64,000 nucleotides of DNA. It comes from Lachnospira hominis (ex Liu et al. 2021) (lineage in GTDB: Bacteria; Bacillota; Clostridia; Lachnospirales; Lachnospiraceae). Below the pieces are notes generated by a model that saw nothing but the letters and a program-made list of their open reading frames with translations, ran no database searches and was not told where the DNA came from. The translations under genes were made by a program, and so were the position numbers. Each line of letters begins with the position of its first letter. The stretch's first letter is position 1. Below, piece by piece: positions 55,199 to 63,823 of the stretch. The stretch is from the NCBI RefSeq assembly GCF_014287955.1, contig NZ_JACOPD010000009.1, positions 57,725 to 121,724 on the forward strand, read 5' to 3'.

Positions 55199-55260
55199 TA
55201 TCCCGACAGGAAAGCAATGGTGGCATTTGTTATCAGATGTTTTCCTGCCGGGATATTTTT
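55199..55260 (+). terminator. terminator after lysC
   Basis: Stem TATCCCG-A-CAGGAAA (55199-55213) / TTTCCTG-C-CGGGATA (55241-55255) with one A-C mismatch, a 27-nt loop and five T residues. Confidence 0.85.
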
Positions 55261-55325
55261 GTGAAAATATTTAATGGAAAGTTATATACAATAAAAATAA
55301 TAAAAAAACAAAAAATAAATACAGC

Positions 55326-55354
55326 TTGCTAAACTTCGTTTAGAATGGTAAAAT
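55326..55354 (+). promoter_or_regulatory. promoter for tex
   Basis: TTGCTA (55326-55331), 17-bp spacer, TAAAAT (55349-55354), 55 bp before the start codon. Confidence 0.6.
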
Positions 55355-55408
55355 AAAAAAGAAAACATAACATAAAAATGACAATGTTTAAGGAGTAATA
55401 TTCAGAGA

Positions 55409-57709
55409 ATGGAAATCACAAAGAAAATAGCAGAAGAGTTAAGCGTTAAGCCGTCACAGGTTGAAGCGGCAGTAAAGTTGATAGATGAAGGATGTACGAT
55501 TCCTTTCATAGCCAGATACCGTAAGGAAGTTACAGGTTCACTTAATGATGAACAGCTTCGTAACCTTGATGACAGACTCAAATACCTTCGCAATCTTGAG
55601 GATAGAAAAGCACAGGTAATAGCAAGCATAGAAGAACAGGGTAAACTTACAGAAGAGTTAAAGGCACAGATTACAGATGCACAGACAATGGTGCTTGTGG
55701 AAGATTTATACAGACCGTACAAGCAGAAAAGAAGAACTCGTGCAACGATTGCAAAAGAGAAGGGGCTTGAGCCTCTTGCACAGTTCATACTTGCACAGAA
55801 TACAGACAAGCCTGTTGAAGATGAAGCACAGAAGTATATAAGCAGCGAGGAAGGCAAAGAAGTTGAGGATGCAGCGGCAGCGATACAGGGAGCACTTGAT
55901 ATAATTGCAGAACAGATTTCAGATGTCGCTGATTACAGAACATATATAAGAGATATAACTTTCAAGGAAGGAAAGATAGTTTCTGTTGCCAAAGATGCTG
56001 ATGCAGAGTCTGTATATGAGAATTATTATGATTACAGTGAAGCACTTTCAACAATTCCGGGACACAGAATACTTGCATTAAACAGAGGTGAGGCAGAAAA
56101 GTTCCTTGCTATAAAAATAGAGGCACCTGTTGACAGAATTTTAAGGTATCTGGAGACAAAGACGCTTACATCAGATAATGAATATACAACACCATTAATC
56201 AAAGAAGTTGTAAGCGATGCATATGACAGGCTTATTGCACCTGCCATAGAAAGAGAGATAAGAAGTACACTCACGGATACGGCACAGGACGGAGCTATAA
56301 GGGTATTTGGTAAGAATCTTGAACAGCTTCTCTTACAGCCTCCAATTGCCGGTAAAGTTGTACTTGGCTGGGATCCTGCATTCAGAACCGGATGCAAACT
56401 TGCAGTTGTCGATGCTACAGGAAAGGTTCTTGATACAAAAGTTATATATCCTACAGAGCCACACAATAAAGTTGAACAGTCAAAGCAGGAAGTTAAGAAA
56501 CTTATAGATAAGTATAATATAACGCTCATTTCATGCGGTAATGGAACTGCATCAAGAGAGTCAGAAAAAATCATAGCAGATATGATTAAAGAGTACGATT
56601 TGAAAAATGTAGATTATGTAATAACAAATGAAGCAGGTGCATCAGTGTACTCTGCAAGCAAACTTGCGACAGAAGAATTTCCTGATTTTGATGTGGCACA
56701 AAGAAGTGCGGTGTCAATAGCAAGACGAGTTCAGGATCCGCTTGCTGAACTTGTAAAGATAGATCCGAAGTCAATCGGTGTTGGACAGTATCAGCATGAT
56801 ATGAACCAGAAAAAGCTGAGCGAAACACTTACAGGTGTGGTTGAAGACAGCGTTAATAAAGTAGGCGTTGATTTAAATACAGCATCTGCATCACTTCTTG
56901 AATATATTTCGGGAATATCAAAAGCTGTTGCAAAAAATATTGTGGATTACAGAGAAACTAACGGAAGATTTACTAACAGAAAACAGCTTTTAAAAGTTGC
57001 AAAATTAGGACCTAAGGCATTTGAACAGTGTGCAGGTTTCATGCGTATAAGCGGAGGTGATAATCCGCTTGATGCCACAAGTGTACATCCGGAAAGTTAT
57101 GATGCTGCAGCAAAACTTCTTGAGATATTAGGATATAATATTAACTCTATAAGTTCAGGTGAGTTAATAGGACTTGGTAAAAAAATAAGTAATCTCCACG
57201 AAATGGCAGAAAAAGTCGGCATTGGTGAGATAACACTTGAAGATATAGTAAAAGAACTGGAGAAACCTGGAAGAGACCCAAGAGAAGAGATGCCAAAACC
57301 AATACTCAGAAAAGATGTCCTTGATATGAAAGATTTAAAACCGGGAATGATTCTTAAAGGAACAGTAAGAAATGTAATAGATTTTGGTGCTTTTGTGGAT
57401 ATCGGTGTACATCAGGACGGACTTGTTCATATTTCACAGATGTGTGTTGACAGAAGAGTTGAGCATCCGCTTGATGTTGTGAGTGTCGGAGATGTTGTAG
57501 ATGTACGTGTTATAGAAGCTGACCCAGCAAAGAACAGGGTTTCACTATCAATGATTCTCGACGAAAAAGAGGCTGCTAACCGTAAAATGTCAGCGAATAA
57601 AGGCGACAGAAAAAATGATGCTTCAAAGAGAGATAACAGAAAGCAGGGACAGCATAAGAAAAAAGACAATGGACTTAATCTTAGTTCATTATCAAGATTT
57701 ATGAGATAA
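55409..57709 (+). CDS. tex: Tex-family transcription accessory protein
   Basis: 766-residue nucleic-acid-binding protein. N-terminal Tex domain (IPFIARYRKEVTGSLNDEQLR near residue 33), YqgF-like RNase H fold in the middle (VLGWDPAFRTGCKLAVVDATG near 320), helix-hairpin-helix motifs about 490-560, and an S1 RNA-binding domain about 645-715 (KGTVRNVIDFGAFVDIGVHQ). Basic C-terminal tail. AGGAG is 13 bp before the ATG, rather far. It probably acts in transcript or RNA processing; the precise role is not settled for the family. Confidence 0.94.
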   Translation: MEITKKIAEELSVKPSQVEAAVKLIDEGCTIPFIARYRKEVTGSLNDEQLRNLDDRLKYLRNLEDRKAQVIASIEEQGKLTEELKAQITDAQTMVLVEDLYRPYKQKRRTRATIAKEKGLEPLAQFILAQNTDKPVEDEAQKYISSEEGKEVEDAAAAIQGALDIIAEQISDVADYRTYIRDITFKEGKIVSVAKDADAESVYENYYDYSEALSTIPGHRILALNRGEAEKFLAIKIEAPVDRILRYLETKTLTSDNEYTTPLIKEVVSDAYDRLIAPAIEREIRSTLTDTAQDGAIRVFGKNLEQLLLQPPIAGKVVLGWDPAFRTGCKLAVVDATGKVLDTKVIYPTEPHNKVEQSKQEVKKLIDKYNITLISCGNGTASRESEKIIADMIKEYDLKNVDYVITNEAGASVYSASKLATEEFPDFDVAQRSAVSIARRVQDPLAELVKIDPKSIGVGQYQHDMNQKKLSETLTGVVEDSVNKVGVDLNTASASLLEYISGISKAVAKNIVDYRETNGRFTNRKQLLKVAKLGPKAFEQCAGFMRISGGDNPLDATSVHPESYDAAAKLLEILGYNINSISSGELIGLGKKISNLHEMAEKVGIGEITLEDIVKELEKPGRDPREEMPKPILRKDVLDMKDLKPGMILKGTVRNVIDFGAFVDIGVHQDGLVHISQMCVDRRVEHPLDVVSVGDVVDVRVIEADPAKNRVSLSMILDEKEAANRKMSANKGDRKNDASKRDNRKQGQHKKKDNGLNLSSLSRFMR

Positions 57710-57730
57710 TTGTGCGGACAGCGAAACAAA

Positions 57731-57755
57731 GCCAATGTCTGCAAGAGACATTGGC
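57731..57755 (+). terminator. hairpin after tex
   Basis: Perfect 10-bp stem GCCAATGTCT (57731-57740) / AGACATTGGC (57746-57755) with a 5-nt loop. The following GGCGTTTG has a poor U tract, so this is a doubtful terminator. Confidence 0.5.
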
Positions 57756-57799
57756 GGCGTTTGATAAATATAGTTAATAATACAAACTGGAGTATTGAA

Positions 57800-58345
57800 A
57801 TGGGTGAACAAGAACAGAGAGTAGAATTTGAAACACGAATAGGTGCAAAAGAACTGATGGATTTTAAAATATACCATAATTATCACAGCGTGAGTGGTAT
57901 TGCATCACTGCTTTTTGGCATAATAGCATTGGTGATATGCATAGTTTCAATTAACAGAGTGAATATATCATATACACTTATGATGGGATTTTTTGGACTT
58001 TTCTTTACAGTGTACACACCGATTGGCATGAAGAGAAAAGTTAATAAACAGATAAAAACAGTTCCTGCATTTGCAGAGCCTGTAAAATATGTCATAACAC
58101 CTGAAAAGATAACTCTCAGTCAGGGCGAAGTATCAGAAGAACTTTTATGGGATGATATATTTACGATAAAATGCACAGGAAAGAGCATGATTTTATATAT
58201 AACATCAGTGAGGGCTAATATAATACCTCTTGAATGCCTTGACAGACAACAGGCAGAAAACTTTATAAAAATAGCAAGAGAGAAACTCAAGCCGTTTCAG
58301 GTTAAGTTAAATGATGCATCAGTAATAAACAAGTGCGGACGGTGA
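57800..58345 (+). CDS. YcxB-like membrane protein
   Basis: 181-residue protein with two hydrophobic segments (about 31-50 and 58-78) followed by a cytoplasmic domain with the YcxB-like features ITPEKITLSQGEVSEELLWDDI and IPLECLDRQQAENFIKIARE. Function unknown. The ATG at 57800 has TGGAG upstream. It ends 5 bp before tsaE, so it may be co-transcribed with the t6A genes by chance of location. Confidence 0.7.
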   Translation: MGEQEQRVEFETRIGAKELMDFKIYHNYHSVSGIASLLFGIIALVICIVSINRVNISYTLMMGFFGLFFTVYTPIGMKRKVNKQIKTVPAFAEPVKYVITPEKITLSQGEVSEELLWDDIFTIKCTGKSMILYITSVRANIIPLECLDRQQAENFIKIAREKLKPFQVKLNDASVINKCGR

Positions 58346-58350
58346 CAGAT

Positions 58351-58794
58351 ATGGTAAATGTGATAGAAACATTTGATGCAAAAGAAACATTTGCATTAGG
58401 GGAAAAGATAGGAAAAGAAGTACAACCAGGAGATATATTCTGTCTTGAAGGTGACCTTGGCGTTGGGAAGACAGTATTTACACAGGGGTTTGCAAAAGGG
58501 ATTGGCATAACAGAACCTGTTAACAGCCCTACATTTACAATAGTTCAGGAGTACAAAGAAGGAAGAATTCCCTTATATCATTTCGATTTATACAGGATAG
58601 CAGATATTTCGGAACTTGATGAGATCGGTTACGAAGAATATTTTTATTCAGAAGGAACATGTCTTGTTGAGTGGGGAAATCTATATCCGGAGATATTCCC
58701 TGAAAATACCATAAAAATTGAAATAAGCAAAGACCTTTCAAAAGGTTTTGACTACAGAAGAGTAACGATAGAAAAGCAGCAAAAGGAGGATTAA
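58351..58794 (+). CDS. tsaE: tRNA t6A synthesis ATPase TsaE
   Basis: 147-residue P-loop protein that supports TsaB-TsaD in making threonylcarbamoyladenosine at A37 of ANN-decoding tRNAs. Walker A GDLGVGKT (34-41), SPTFTIVQEY and HFDLYRI are diagnostic. The start at 58351 is chosen over a GTG at 58333; no strong ribosome binding site is visible, so coupling to the upstream gene is likely. tsaB starts 1 bp after its stop. Confidence 0.95.
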   Translation: MVNVIETFDAKETFALGEKIGKEVQPGDIFCLEGDLGVGKTVFTQGFAKGIGITEPVNSPTFTIVQEYKEGRIPLYHFDLYRIADISELDEIGYEEYFYSEGTCLVEWGNLYPEIFPENTIKIEISKDLSKGFDYRRVTIEKQQKED

Positions 58795-58795
58795 C

Positions 58796-59506
58796 ATGAG
58801 GATACTTGCAATAGAAAGTTCTGCCGTGACAGCATCAGTTGCAATTCTTACAGATGATACACTTACGGCAGAGTATACTATCAACTATAAGAAAACTCAT
58901 TCACAGACACTTCTTCCTATGATAGATGAGATATGTGATATGACAGACGTTAAGCCGGATGAATTTGATGTGGTTGCAGTGTCAACAGGCCCGGGTTCTT
59001 TTACTGGGTTAAGGATAGGCGTTGCAACAGGAAAGGGCATTGCACTTGCCACAGGTATCAAGATGGCAGCAGTTCCGACACTTGATGCAATGGCAATGAA
59101 TATGTATGGCACTGGTAAGCTTATATGTGCTGTCATGGATGCTAGAAGGCAGCATCTCTACAACAATATATTTTTCTTTGATGAAAACAACAGACTCTGT
59201 AGATGCAGGGAACAGTCGCTTGATTCATATGATCAACTTGCTGCTGAATTAAATGGCCTTAACAGAGATGTAATATTTGTCGGTGATGGCATAAATGCCG
59301 CAAGAGAATATTTTGATAAATATTTAACATGTAAATATGAATATGCACCGGCACATATGACAACACAACGTGCCGGAAGTGTAGCTATGCTGGCAATGCA
59401 GATGGCAGCAGAAAATAAACTTGTTGATGCGGATGATGTAAAGCCCGATTATCTTCGCCCGTCACAGGCAGAGCGTGAATTTGCACAGAAAAAGGAGCCT
59501 AAGTAA
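58796..59506 (+). CDS. tsaB: tRNA t6A synthesis protein TsaB
   Basis: 236-residue ASKHA-fold partner of TsaD, without its own catalysis. N-terminal MRILAIESSAVTASVAI, then STGPGSFTGLRIGVATGKG near residue 64 is the family hallmark. AAAGGAGG within the end of tsaE sets the start. Its stop overlaps the rimI start by 1 bp (TAATG). Confidence 0.95.
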   Translation: MRILAIESSAVTASVAILTDDTLTAEYTINYKKTHSQTLLPMIDEICDMTDVKPDEFDVVAVSTGPGSFTGLRIGVATGKGIALATGIKMAAVPTLDAMAMNMYGTGKLICAVMDARRQHLYNNIFFFDENNRLCRCREQSLDSYDQLAAELNGLNRDVIFVGDGINAAREYFDKYLTCKYEYAPAHMTTQRAGSVAMLAMQMAAENKLVDADDVKPDYLRPSQAEREFAQKKEPK

Positions 59507-59961
59507 TGCTTAACATAAGAGCTATGGAAGAAAAAGATATTCCACAGGTCGAAGAGATAGAAAAAAAGATATTTTCACTGCCGTGGTCAGAGAAGTCATT
59601 TCATGATGCATGCAGTGATGAAAATAATATATATCTTGTCTGTGAAGATGAAGGCACAATTACCGGATACTGCGGATTATGGACGGTGTTTGGTGAGGGG
59701 AATATTACGAATATGGCAGTTCATCCTGATTACAGAAAAAAAGGTATCGGAATGATGCTTATGGAAGAGATGGAAAAACGTGGAATACAGAAAAAAGTAG
59801 ATGTGTTTTTTCTGGAAGTGCGTGAAAGCAATGACGCAGCACGAAGATTATATGAAAAAATGAAATACAAACAAATAGGTATCCGCAAAAGATTTTATGA
59901 AAGACCGGTTGAGGATGCTATAGTAATGTCGAAAATGTATACGGAAGGAAATATATGTTAG
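59506..59961 (+). CDS. rimI: ribosomal-protein alanine N-acetyltransferase RimI
   Basis: 151-residue GNAT acetyltransferase. Acetyl-CoA binding motif near residue 82 (RKKGIGMMLM), NMAVHPDYR before it and FFLEVRESNDAARRLYEKMKYK-like C-terminal part in pieces. It commonly sits in the tsaB-rimI-tsaD cluster. It overlaps the next gene by 7 bp. Acetylation target likely S18, by family. Confidence 0.9.
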   Translation: MLNIRAMEEKDIPQVEEIEKKIFSLPWSEKSFHDACSDENNIYLVCEDEGTITGYCGLWTVFGEGNITNMAVHPDYRKKGIGMMLMEEMEKRGIQKKVDVFFLEVRESNDAARRLYEKMKYKQIGIRKRFYERPVEDAIVMSKMYTEGNIC

Positions 59962-60866
59962 ATGTATGTTTGCTGGGAACCAGCGGAATGCTGCCATTGC
60001 CTGACAGATGGCTGACATCACTGATGACCAGATATAATGGAAGCAGTCTTTTGATAGATTGTGGGGAAGGAACACAGATTGCAATAAAAGAAAAAGGATG
60101 GAGTTTTAATCCGATAGATGTAATTTGTTTTACGCATTATCATGCTGACCATATAAGCGGACTTCCGGGGCTGCTTCTCACAATAGGAAATTCTGACAGG
60201 ACAAAGCCTGTTACGCTTGTCGGGCCTAAAGGTCTGTCAAGAGTTGTTGGGGCACTGCGTGTGATAGCACCGGAACTTCCGTTTGAACTGAAATTTATAG
60301 AACTTACAAAACCGCAGGAACACATTTCAATAAATGGCTATGAGATAGAGGCATTTAAAGTTTCTCATACGGTTGCATGTTATGGGTATTCTATAAGTAT
60401 TCCAAGAATAGGAAAGTTTGATGTAGAAAAAGCTAGAGAACTTATGATACCGCAGAAAGCGTGGAATAAGCTTCAGCATGGAAATACGGTTGAGATTGAT
60501 GGAACTGTATATACACCGGATATGGTAATGGGAAAACCGAGAAAAGGTTTGAAAGTTACATATTGTACAGATACAAGACCGGTTACGGCTATTATAGAAA
60601 ATGCAAAACATTCCGATTTATTTATATGTGAAGGAATGTATGGCGAAGAAGATAAAGACAGTAAAGCAAAAGAAAACAAACACATGACATTTTCAGAGGC
60701 GGCAGCACTTGCAAAAGATGCAGAAGTTGCAGAGATGTGGCTGACGCATTTCAGCCCGTCACTTGTAAGGCCGCAGGAGTATATACGTGGAATACAGAAA
60801 ATATTTGAAAATGTCACAGCAGGTACAGATGGTAAAACGGTGGAACTTCAATTTGAAGAAGGGTAG
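59955..60866 (+). CDS. RNase Z-like metallo-beta-lactamase protein
   Basis: 303-residue metallo-beta-lactamase fold. GTSGMLPLPDRWLTS at the N-terminus and the zinc motif HYHADH (61-66), further ligands in VSHTVAC, CTDTRP and LTHFSP, as in tRNA 3'-endonuclease RNase Z, including a long exosite-like arm (about 160-185). It would trim the 3' trailer of tRNAs. The one tRNA in this window lacks an encoded CCA, the kind of substrate RNase Z handles. Its start overlaps rimI by 7 bp with GGAAGGA upstream. Confidence 0.83.
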   Translation: MLDVCLLGTSGMLPLPDRWLTSLMTRYNGSSLLIDCGEGTQIAIKEKGWSFNPIDVICFTHYHADHISGLPGLLLTIGNSDRTKPVTLVGPKGLSRVVGALRVIAPELPFELKFIELTKPQEHISINGYEIEAFKVSHTVACYGYSISIPRIGKFDVEKARELMIPQKAWNKLQHGNTVEIDGTVYTPDMVMGKPRKGLKVTYCTDTRPVTAIIENAKHSDLFICEGMYGEEDKDSKAKENKHMTFSEAAALAKDAEVAEMWLTHFSPSLVRPQEYIRGIQKIFENVTAGTDGKTVELQFEEG

Positions 60867-60896
60867 CATTTAAAGATGCGGAAATGGAGGCGTGAG

Positions 60897-61484
60897 ATGA
60901 AAAAATATGTAAAAACAATAATAATTGTAAGTGTTCTGGCACTAATGTGCATAGCCTATTTTTTCTATCTTTCAAACAGGAAATCGACAAAAGATGCAAC
61001 TGATAAGTCAGTTTGGAATCAGGAAGTGGCAGCATTAACAACAAAAGATATTGATAAAAATTATCCTGAGTCTCCAAAAGAAGTTGTTAAATTGTATGCA
61101 AGAATAACAAAGGCATATTACAAGACATCTCTTACGGATGAACAGATAGAAGCACTTGGAACAAATGCAAGAAAATTATTTGATAATGAGTTAAAGTCAA
61201 AACAGACAGATAAAGAATTTCTGGATGCATTAAAGGCTGATATAGCGGATTATAATTCGGCAAAAAGATATATAGCTGATTATACAATGGATGGCAGCCA
61301 GGCAGTAAAATATACAACTATTGATAATAAAGAATATGCATCATTGGTAGTGCTTTATAATGTCCGTGAAGGAAGTAAACTTCACAAATCATATACCAGA
61401 TTTGTATTAAGAAAAGATTCCGATGGAAAATGGAAAATATTATACTGGGAGCTTATTAACGGAAATAATAGCACACAGGAATAG
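60897..61484 (+). CDS. membrane-anchored protein of unknown function
   Basis: 195-residue protein with one N-terminal hydrophobic segment (about 5-25) that acts as an anchor or uncleaved signal, then a hydrophilic extracellular domain rich in Lys and Asp (PKEVVKLYARITKAYYKT, then KYTTIDNKEYASLVVLYNVREG). It resembles small DUF6715-type proteins of Lachnospiraceae; function unknown. GGAGG sets the ATG at 60897; the ATG at 60876 is not preceded by one. Located between an RNase Z-like gene and tsaD. Confidence 0.65.
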   Translation: MKKYVKTIIIVSVLALMCIAYFFYLSNRKSTKDATDKSVWNQEVAALTTKDIDKNYPESPKEVVKLYARITKAYYKTSLTDEQIEALGTNARKLFDNELKSKQTDKEFLDALKADIADYNSAKRYIADYTMDGSQAVKYTTIDNKEYASLVVLYNVREGSKLHKSYTRFVLRKDSDGKWKILYWELINGNNSTQE

Positions 61485-61502
61485 AAAGGCATGGAAAGCA
61501 GT

Positions 61503-62534
61503 ATGAAAGAACAGGAAGAAGTATTAATTCTTGCTATAGAAAGTTCATGTGATGAGACAGCGGCAGCTGTTGTAAAAAACGGAAGAACTGTTTTGTCAAA
61601 TATAATAAATTCACAGATAGATATTCATACATTATATGGCGGTGTAGTACCGGAGATAGCATCAAGAAAACATATAGAAAATATTAATCCTGTAATAAAC
61701 ATGGCGTTAAAAGAGGCGAACGTAACATTGGATGATATAACAGCTATAGCTGTTACATATGGTCCGGGGCTTGTAGGAGCGTTGCTTGTGGGTGTTGCGG
61801 AAGCAAAAGCTATTGCATTTGCAAAAAATAAACCACTTGTGGGAGTACATCATATAGAAGGGCATATATCAGCCAATTATATAGAGCATCCTGAATTGGA
61901 ACCTCCATTTGCTGCACTTGTTGTATCAGGAGGACATACACATCTTGTAATGGTCAATGATTATGGTGATTATGAAATTATTGGAAGAACGAGGGATGAT
62001 GCGGCTGGGGAAGCGTTTGACAAGGTCGCAAGAGCTGTAGGACTCGGTTATCCGGGCGGACCAAAGATAGATAAATTGGCAAAAGAAGGTAATCCGCATG
62101 CAATTGAATTTCCAAGGGCACATGTAGAAGATTCACCATATGATTTTTCGTTTAGCGGAATAAAATCAGCTGTTCTCAATTATATAAACCAGTGTGAGAT
62201 GAAAAATGAAGAGATAAATAAAGCTGACCTTGTAGCATCGTTTCAGAATGCTGTAGTGGACGCACTTGTATCAAGGGCAATGATGCTTGTAAAAGAAAGA
62301 AATATCGACAAGCTGGCAATTGCCGGCGGCGTTGCATCTAATTCAGCATTAAGAGAGGCACTTTCAAGTGCTTGTGAGGAAAATGGAATAAAATATTATT
62401 CACCATCTCCTAAGTTATGTACAGATAATGCGGCAATGATAGGAGCTGCCGGGTATTATGATTACATAAAAGGTGTAAGGCATGGCTTTGATCTTAATGC
62501 GGTTCCAAATCTCAAACTTGGTGAAAGAATATAA
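61503..62534 (+). CDS. tsaD: tRNA N6-adenosine threonylcarbamoyltransferase TsaD
   Basis: Catalytic subunit of the t6A complex, 343 residues from the ATG at 61503. [16 protein letters not shown] at the N-terminus, metal-binding HHIEGH (116-121), GGHTHLV and [13 protein letters not shown] motifs and IAGGVASN near residue 278. An ATG at 61491 would add four residues but lies only 1 bp after AGAAAGG, so 61503 is preferred; the choice is not certain. Together with tsaE and tsaB at 58351-59506 it completes the TsaBDE set. Confidence 0.95.
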   Translation: MKEQEEVLILAIESSCDETAAAVVKNGRTVLSNIINSQIDIHTLYGGVVPEIASRKHIENINPVINMALKEANVTLDDITAIAVTYGPGLVGALLVGVAEAKAIAFAKNKPLVGVHHIEGHISANYIEHPELEPPFAALVVSGGHTHLVMVNDYGDYEIIGRTRDDAAGEAFDKVARAVGLGYPGGPKIDKLAKEGNPHAIEFPRAHVEDSPYDFSFSGIKSAVLNYINQCEMKNEEINKADLVASFQNAVVDALVSRAMMLVKERNIDKLAIAGGVASNSALREALSSACEENGIKYYSPSPKLCTDNAAMIGAAGYYDYIKGVRHGFDLNAVPNLKLGERI

Positions 62535-62555
62535 ATTAATAAAAAATATAAAAAA

Positions 62556-62583
62556 TGCCGGGCATATTATATTCTGCCCGGCA
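62556..62583 (-). terminator. hairpin with U tract on the minus strand
   Basis: Perfect 9-bp stem TGCCGGGCA (62556-62564) / TGCCCGGCA (62575-62583). The run of A before it on the plus strand becomes TTTTT on the minus strand, so it reads as an intrinsic terminator for leftward transcripts. On the plus strand only AAAATTC follows. No leftward gene is seen between here and 64000. Confidence 0.6.
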
Positions 62584-62607
62584 AAATTCAGACATGGAGA
62601 AAAATAT

Positions 62608-63342
62608 ATGGGCAGCAAAGAAAAAGCATTAACAGCGGCAATAATACTTGCCGGAGGCAAAGGCAGCCGAATGAAGTCAGAGATTCCAAAACAATATATG
62701 AAAATAAATGGACGACCGGTAATATATTATGCACTGGAAGCATTTTCTGAAAGCAGTGTTGACAAAATAGTTCTGGTTACAGGAAATGCATGTATTGATG
62801 GTATGGATGAAAAAACATATTGCATAGAAAGAATAATAAAACCGTACAAATTTGAAAAAGTAATAATAGTTACAGAAGGTGGAAAGGAACGCTATAATTC
62901 TGTATATAATGGGCTGGAGGCACTGAAAAAGCAGTGCAAGGTACCGGATTATGTTCTCATTCATGATGGAGCAAGAGCGTGTATTACAACTGATTTGATA
63001 GAAAAGTGCATATGCGAAGCCGAAAAATACAAGGCATGCGTGGCAGCAGTACCTGTCAAAGATACAATAAAAATATCTGATGAGAATGGATATGCCGTTA
63101 ATACACCCGACAGAAATACATTGTGGCAGATACAGACACCACAATGTTTTGAATATGAACTTATAATGGATGCATATGAAAAAATGATTAAAGATTCAGC
63201 CAGAGGTAATATAACTGATGATGCAATGGTTGTTGAAAAATATACATCAGTCAGAGTGAAATTAACGCAATCATCATACAAAAATATAAAAATAACCACA
63301 CCGGATGACATAATAATAGCCGAAAGTTTTATTAAAAAATAA
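62608..63342 (+). CDS. ispD: 2-C-methyl-D-erythritol 4-phosphate cytidylyltransferase
   Basis: 244-residue CTP-dependent cytidylyltransferase of the MEP isoprenoid pathway. LAGGKGSRMKSEIPKQY (17-33) binds CTP, with GGKERYNSVYNGL near residue 92, HDGARAC near 118 and TPQCF near 177. A tarI-like ribitol-phosphate cytidylyltransferase is the main alternative, as these are close relatives. GGAGA precedes the ATG at 62608; a longer frame from 62482 overlaps tsaD and is rejected. No clear terminator follows. Confidence 0.85.
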   Translation: MGSKEKALTAAIILAGGKGSRMKSEIPKQYMKINGRPVIYYALEAFSESSVDKIVLVTGNACIDGMDEKTYCIERIIKPYKFEKVIIVTEGGKERYNSVYNGLEALKKQCKVPDYVLIHDGARACITTDLIEKCICEAEKYKACVAAVPVKDTIKISDENGYAVNTPDRNTLWQIQTPQCFEYELIMDAYEKMIKDSARGNITDDAMVVEKYTSVRVKLTQSSYKNIKITTPDDIIIAESFIKK

Positions 63343-63474
63343 ATTAGAACTAAGTGAGATATAAAAAAGGATGGATGCCGGAGATAATAAGATACTTATA
63401 ATGCAGAATTTATGCGGAATTGTGGGCGTGAAATAATAAGAAATAAAAAAGTTAAAAAAAATCAAATAAAAGTG

Positions 63475-63503
63475 TTGACAAAGTTAAAACAGAGTGATAA
63501 TAT
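63475..63503 (+). promoter_or_regulatory. promoter for tRNA-Ser
   Basis: TTGACA (63475-63480), 17-bp spacer, TAATAT (63498-63503), about 40 bp upstream of the tRNA. Confidence 0.8.
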
Positions 63504-63544
63504 AAACAAGTCGTCAGCGAGCGGCACAATTAAATAAGTATTAT

Positions 63545-63630
63545 GGAGAGGTACCGAAGTGGTCATAACGGGGCGGTCTTGAAAACCGTTTGTCTTCACG
63601 GGCGCATGGGTTCGAATCCCATCCTCTCCG
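63545..63630 (+). tRNA. tRNA-Ser(UGA)
   Basis: Acceptor stem GGAGAGG (63545-63551) / CCTCTCC (63623-63629), discriminator G63630. The anticodon loop CTTGAAA has anticodon TGA at 63580-63582, closed by GCGGT/ACCGT. It has the long variable arm of a class II serine tRNA and a T arm ATGGG-TTCGAAT-CCCAT. CCA is not encoded (GCTA follows), so it is added after 3' trimming. Confidence 0.95.
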
Positions 63631-63632
63631 CT

Positions 63633-63665
63633 AAGAACCACTTATACGTAAGTGGTTCTTATCTT
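63633..63665 (+). terminator. terminator after tRNA-Ser
   Basis: Perfect 12-bp stem AAGAACCACTTA (63633-63644) / TAAGTGGTTCTT (63649-63660) with a TACG loop and a T-rich tail. Confidence 0.85.
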
Positions 63666-63823
63666 CTCTAAAGTGCAGGATGATGCATTTTGGGATTTGG
63701 ATATCTTTAATGCAACAGGTTATAACAATCATGTTATTACATATATTACAATGGCAAGTTTAACAATGAGCTTATCTGGTCGATAGCCGGTTGAACAAAT
63801 TTTGTAAAAAATAAAAAAACTTG

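Noticed and set aside
62482..62607. Extended N-terminus of IspD overlapping tsaD
   Set aside because: The added residues read through the tsaD end and a hairpin; the ATG at 62608 has GGAGA upstream and matches the family start.
63673..63783. Short GTG-started frame of about 36 codons between tRNA-Ser and the rRNA promoter
   Set aside because: The composition looks faintly protein-like, but there is no ribosome binding site and no recognisable homology; it may be a relic.
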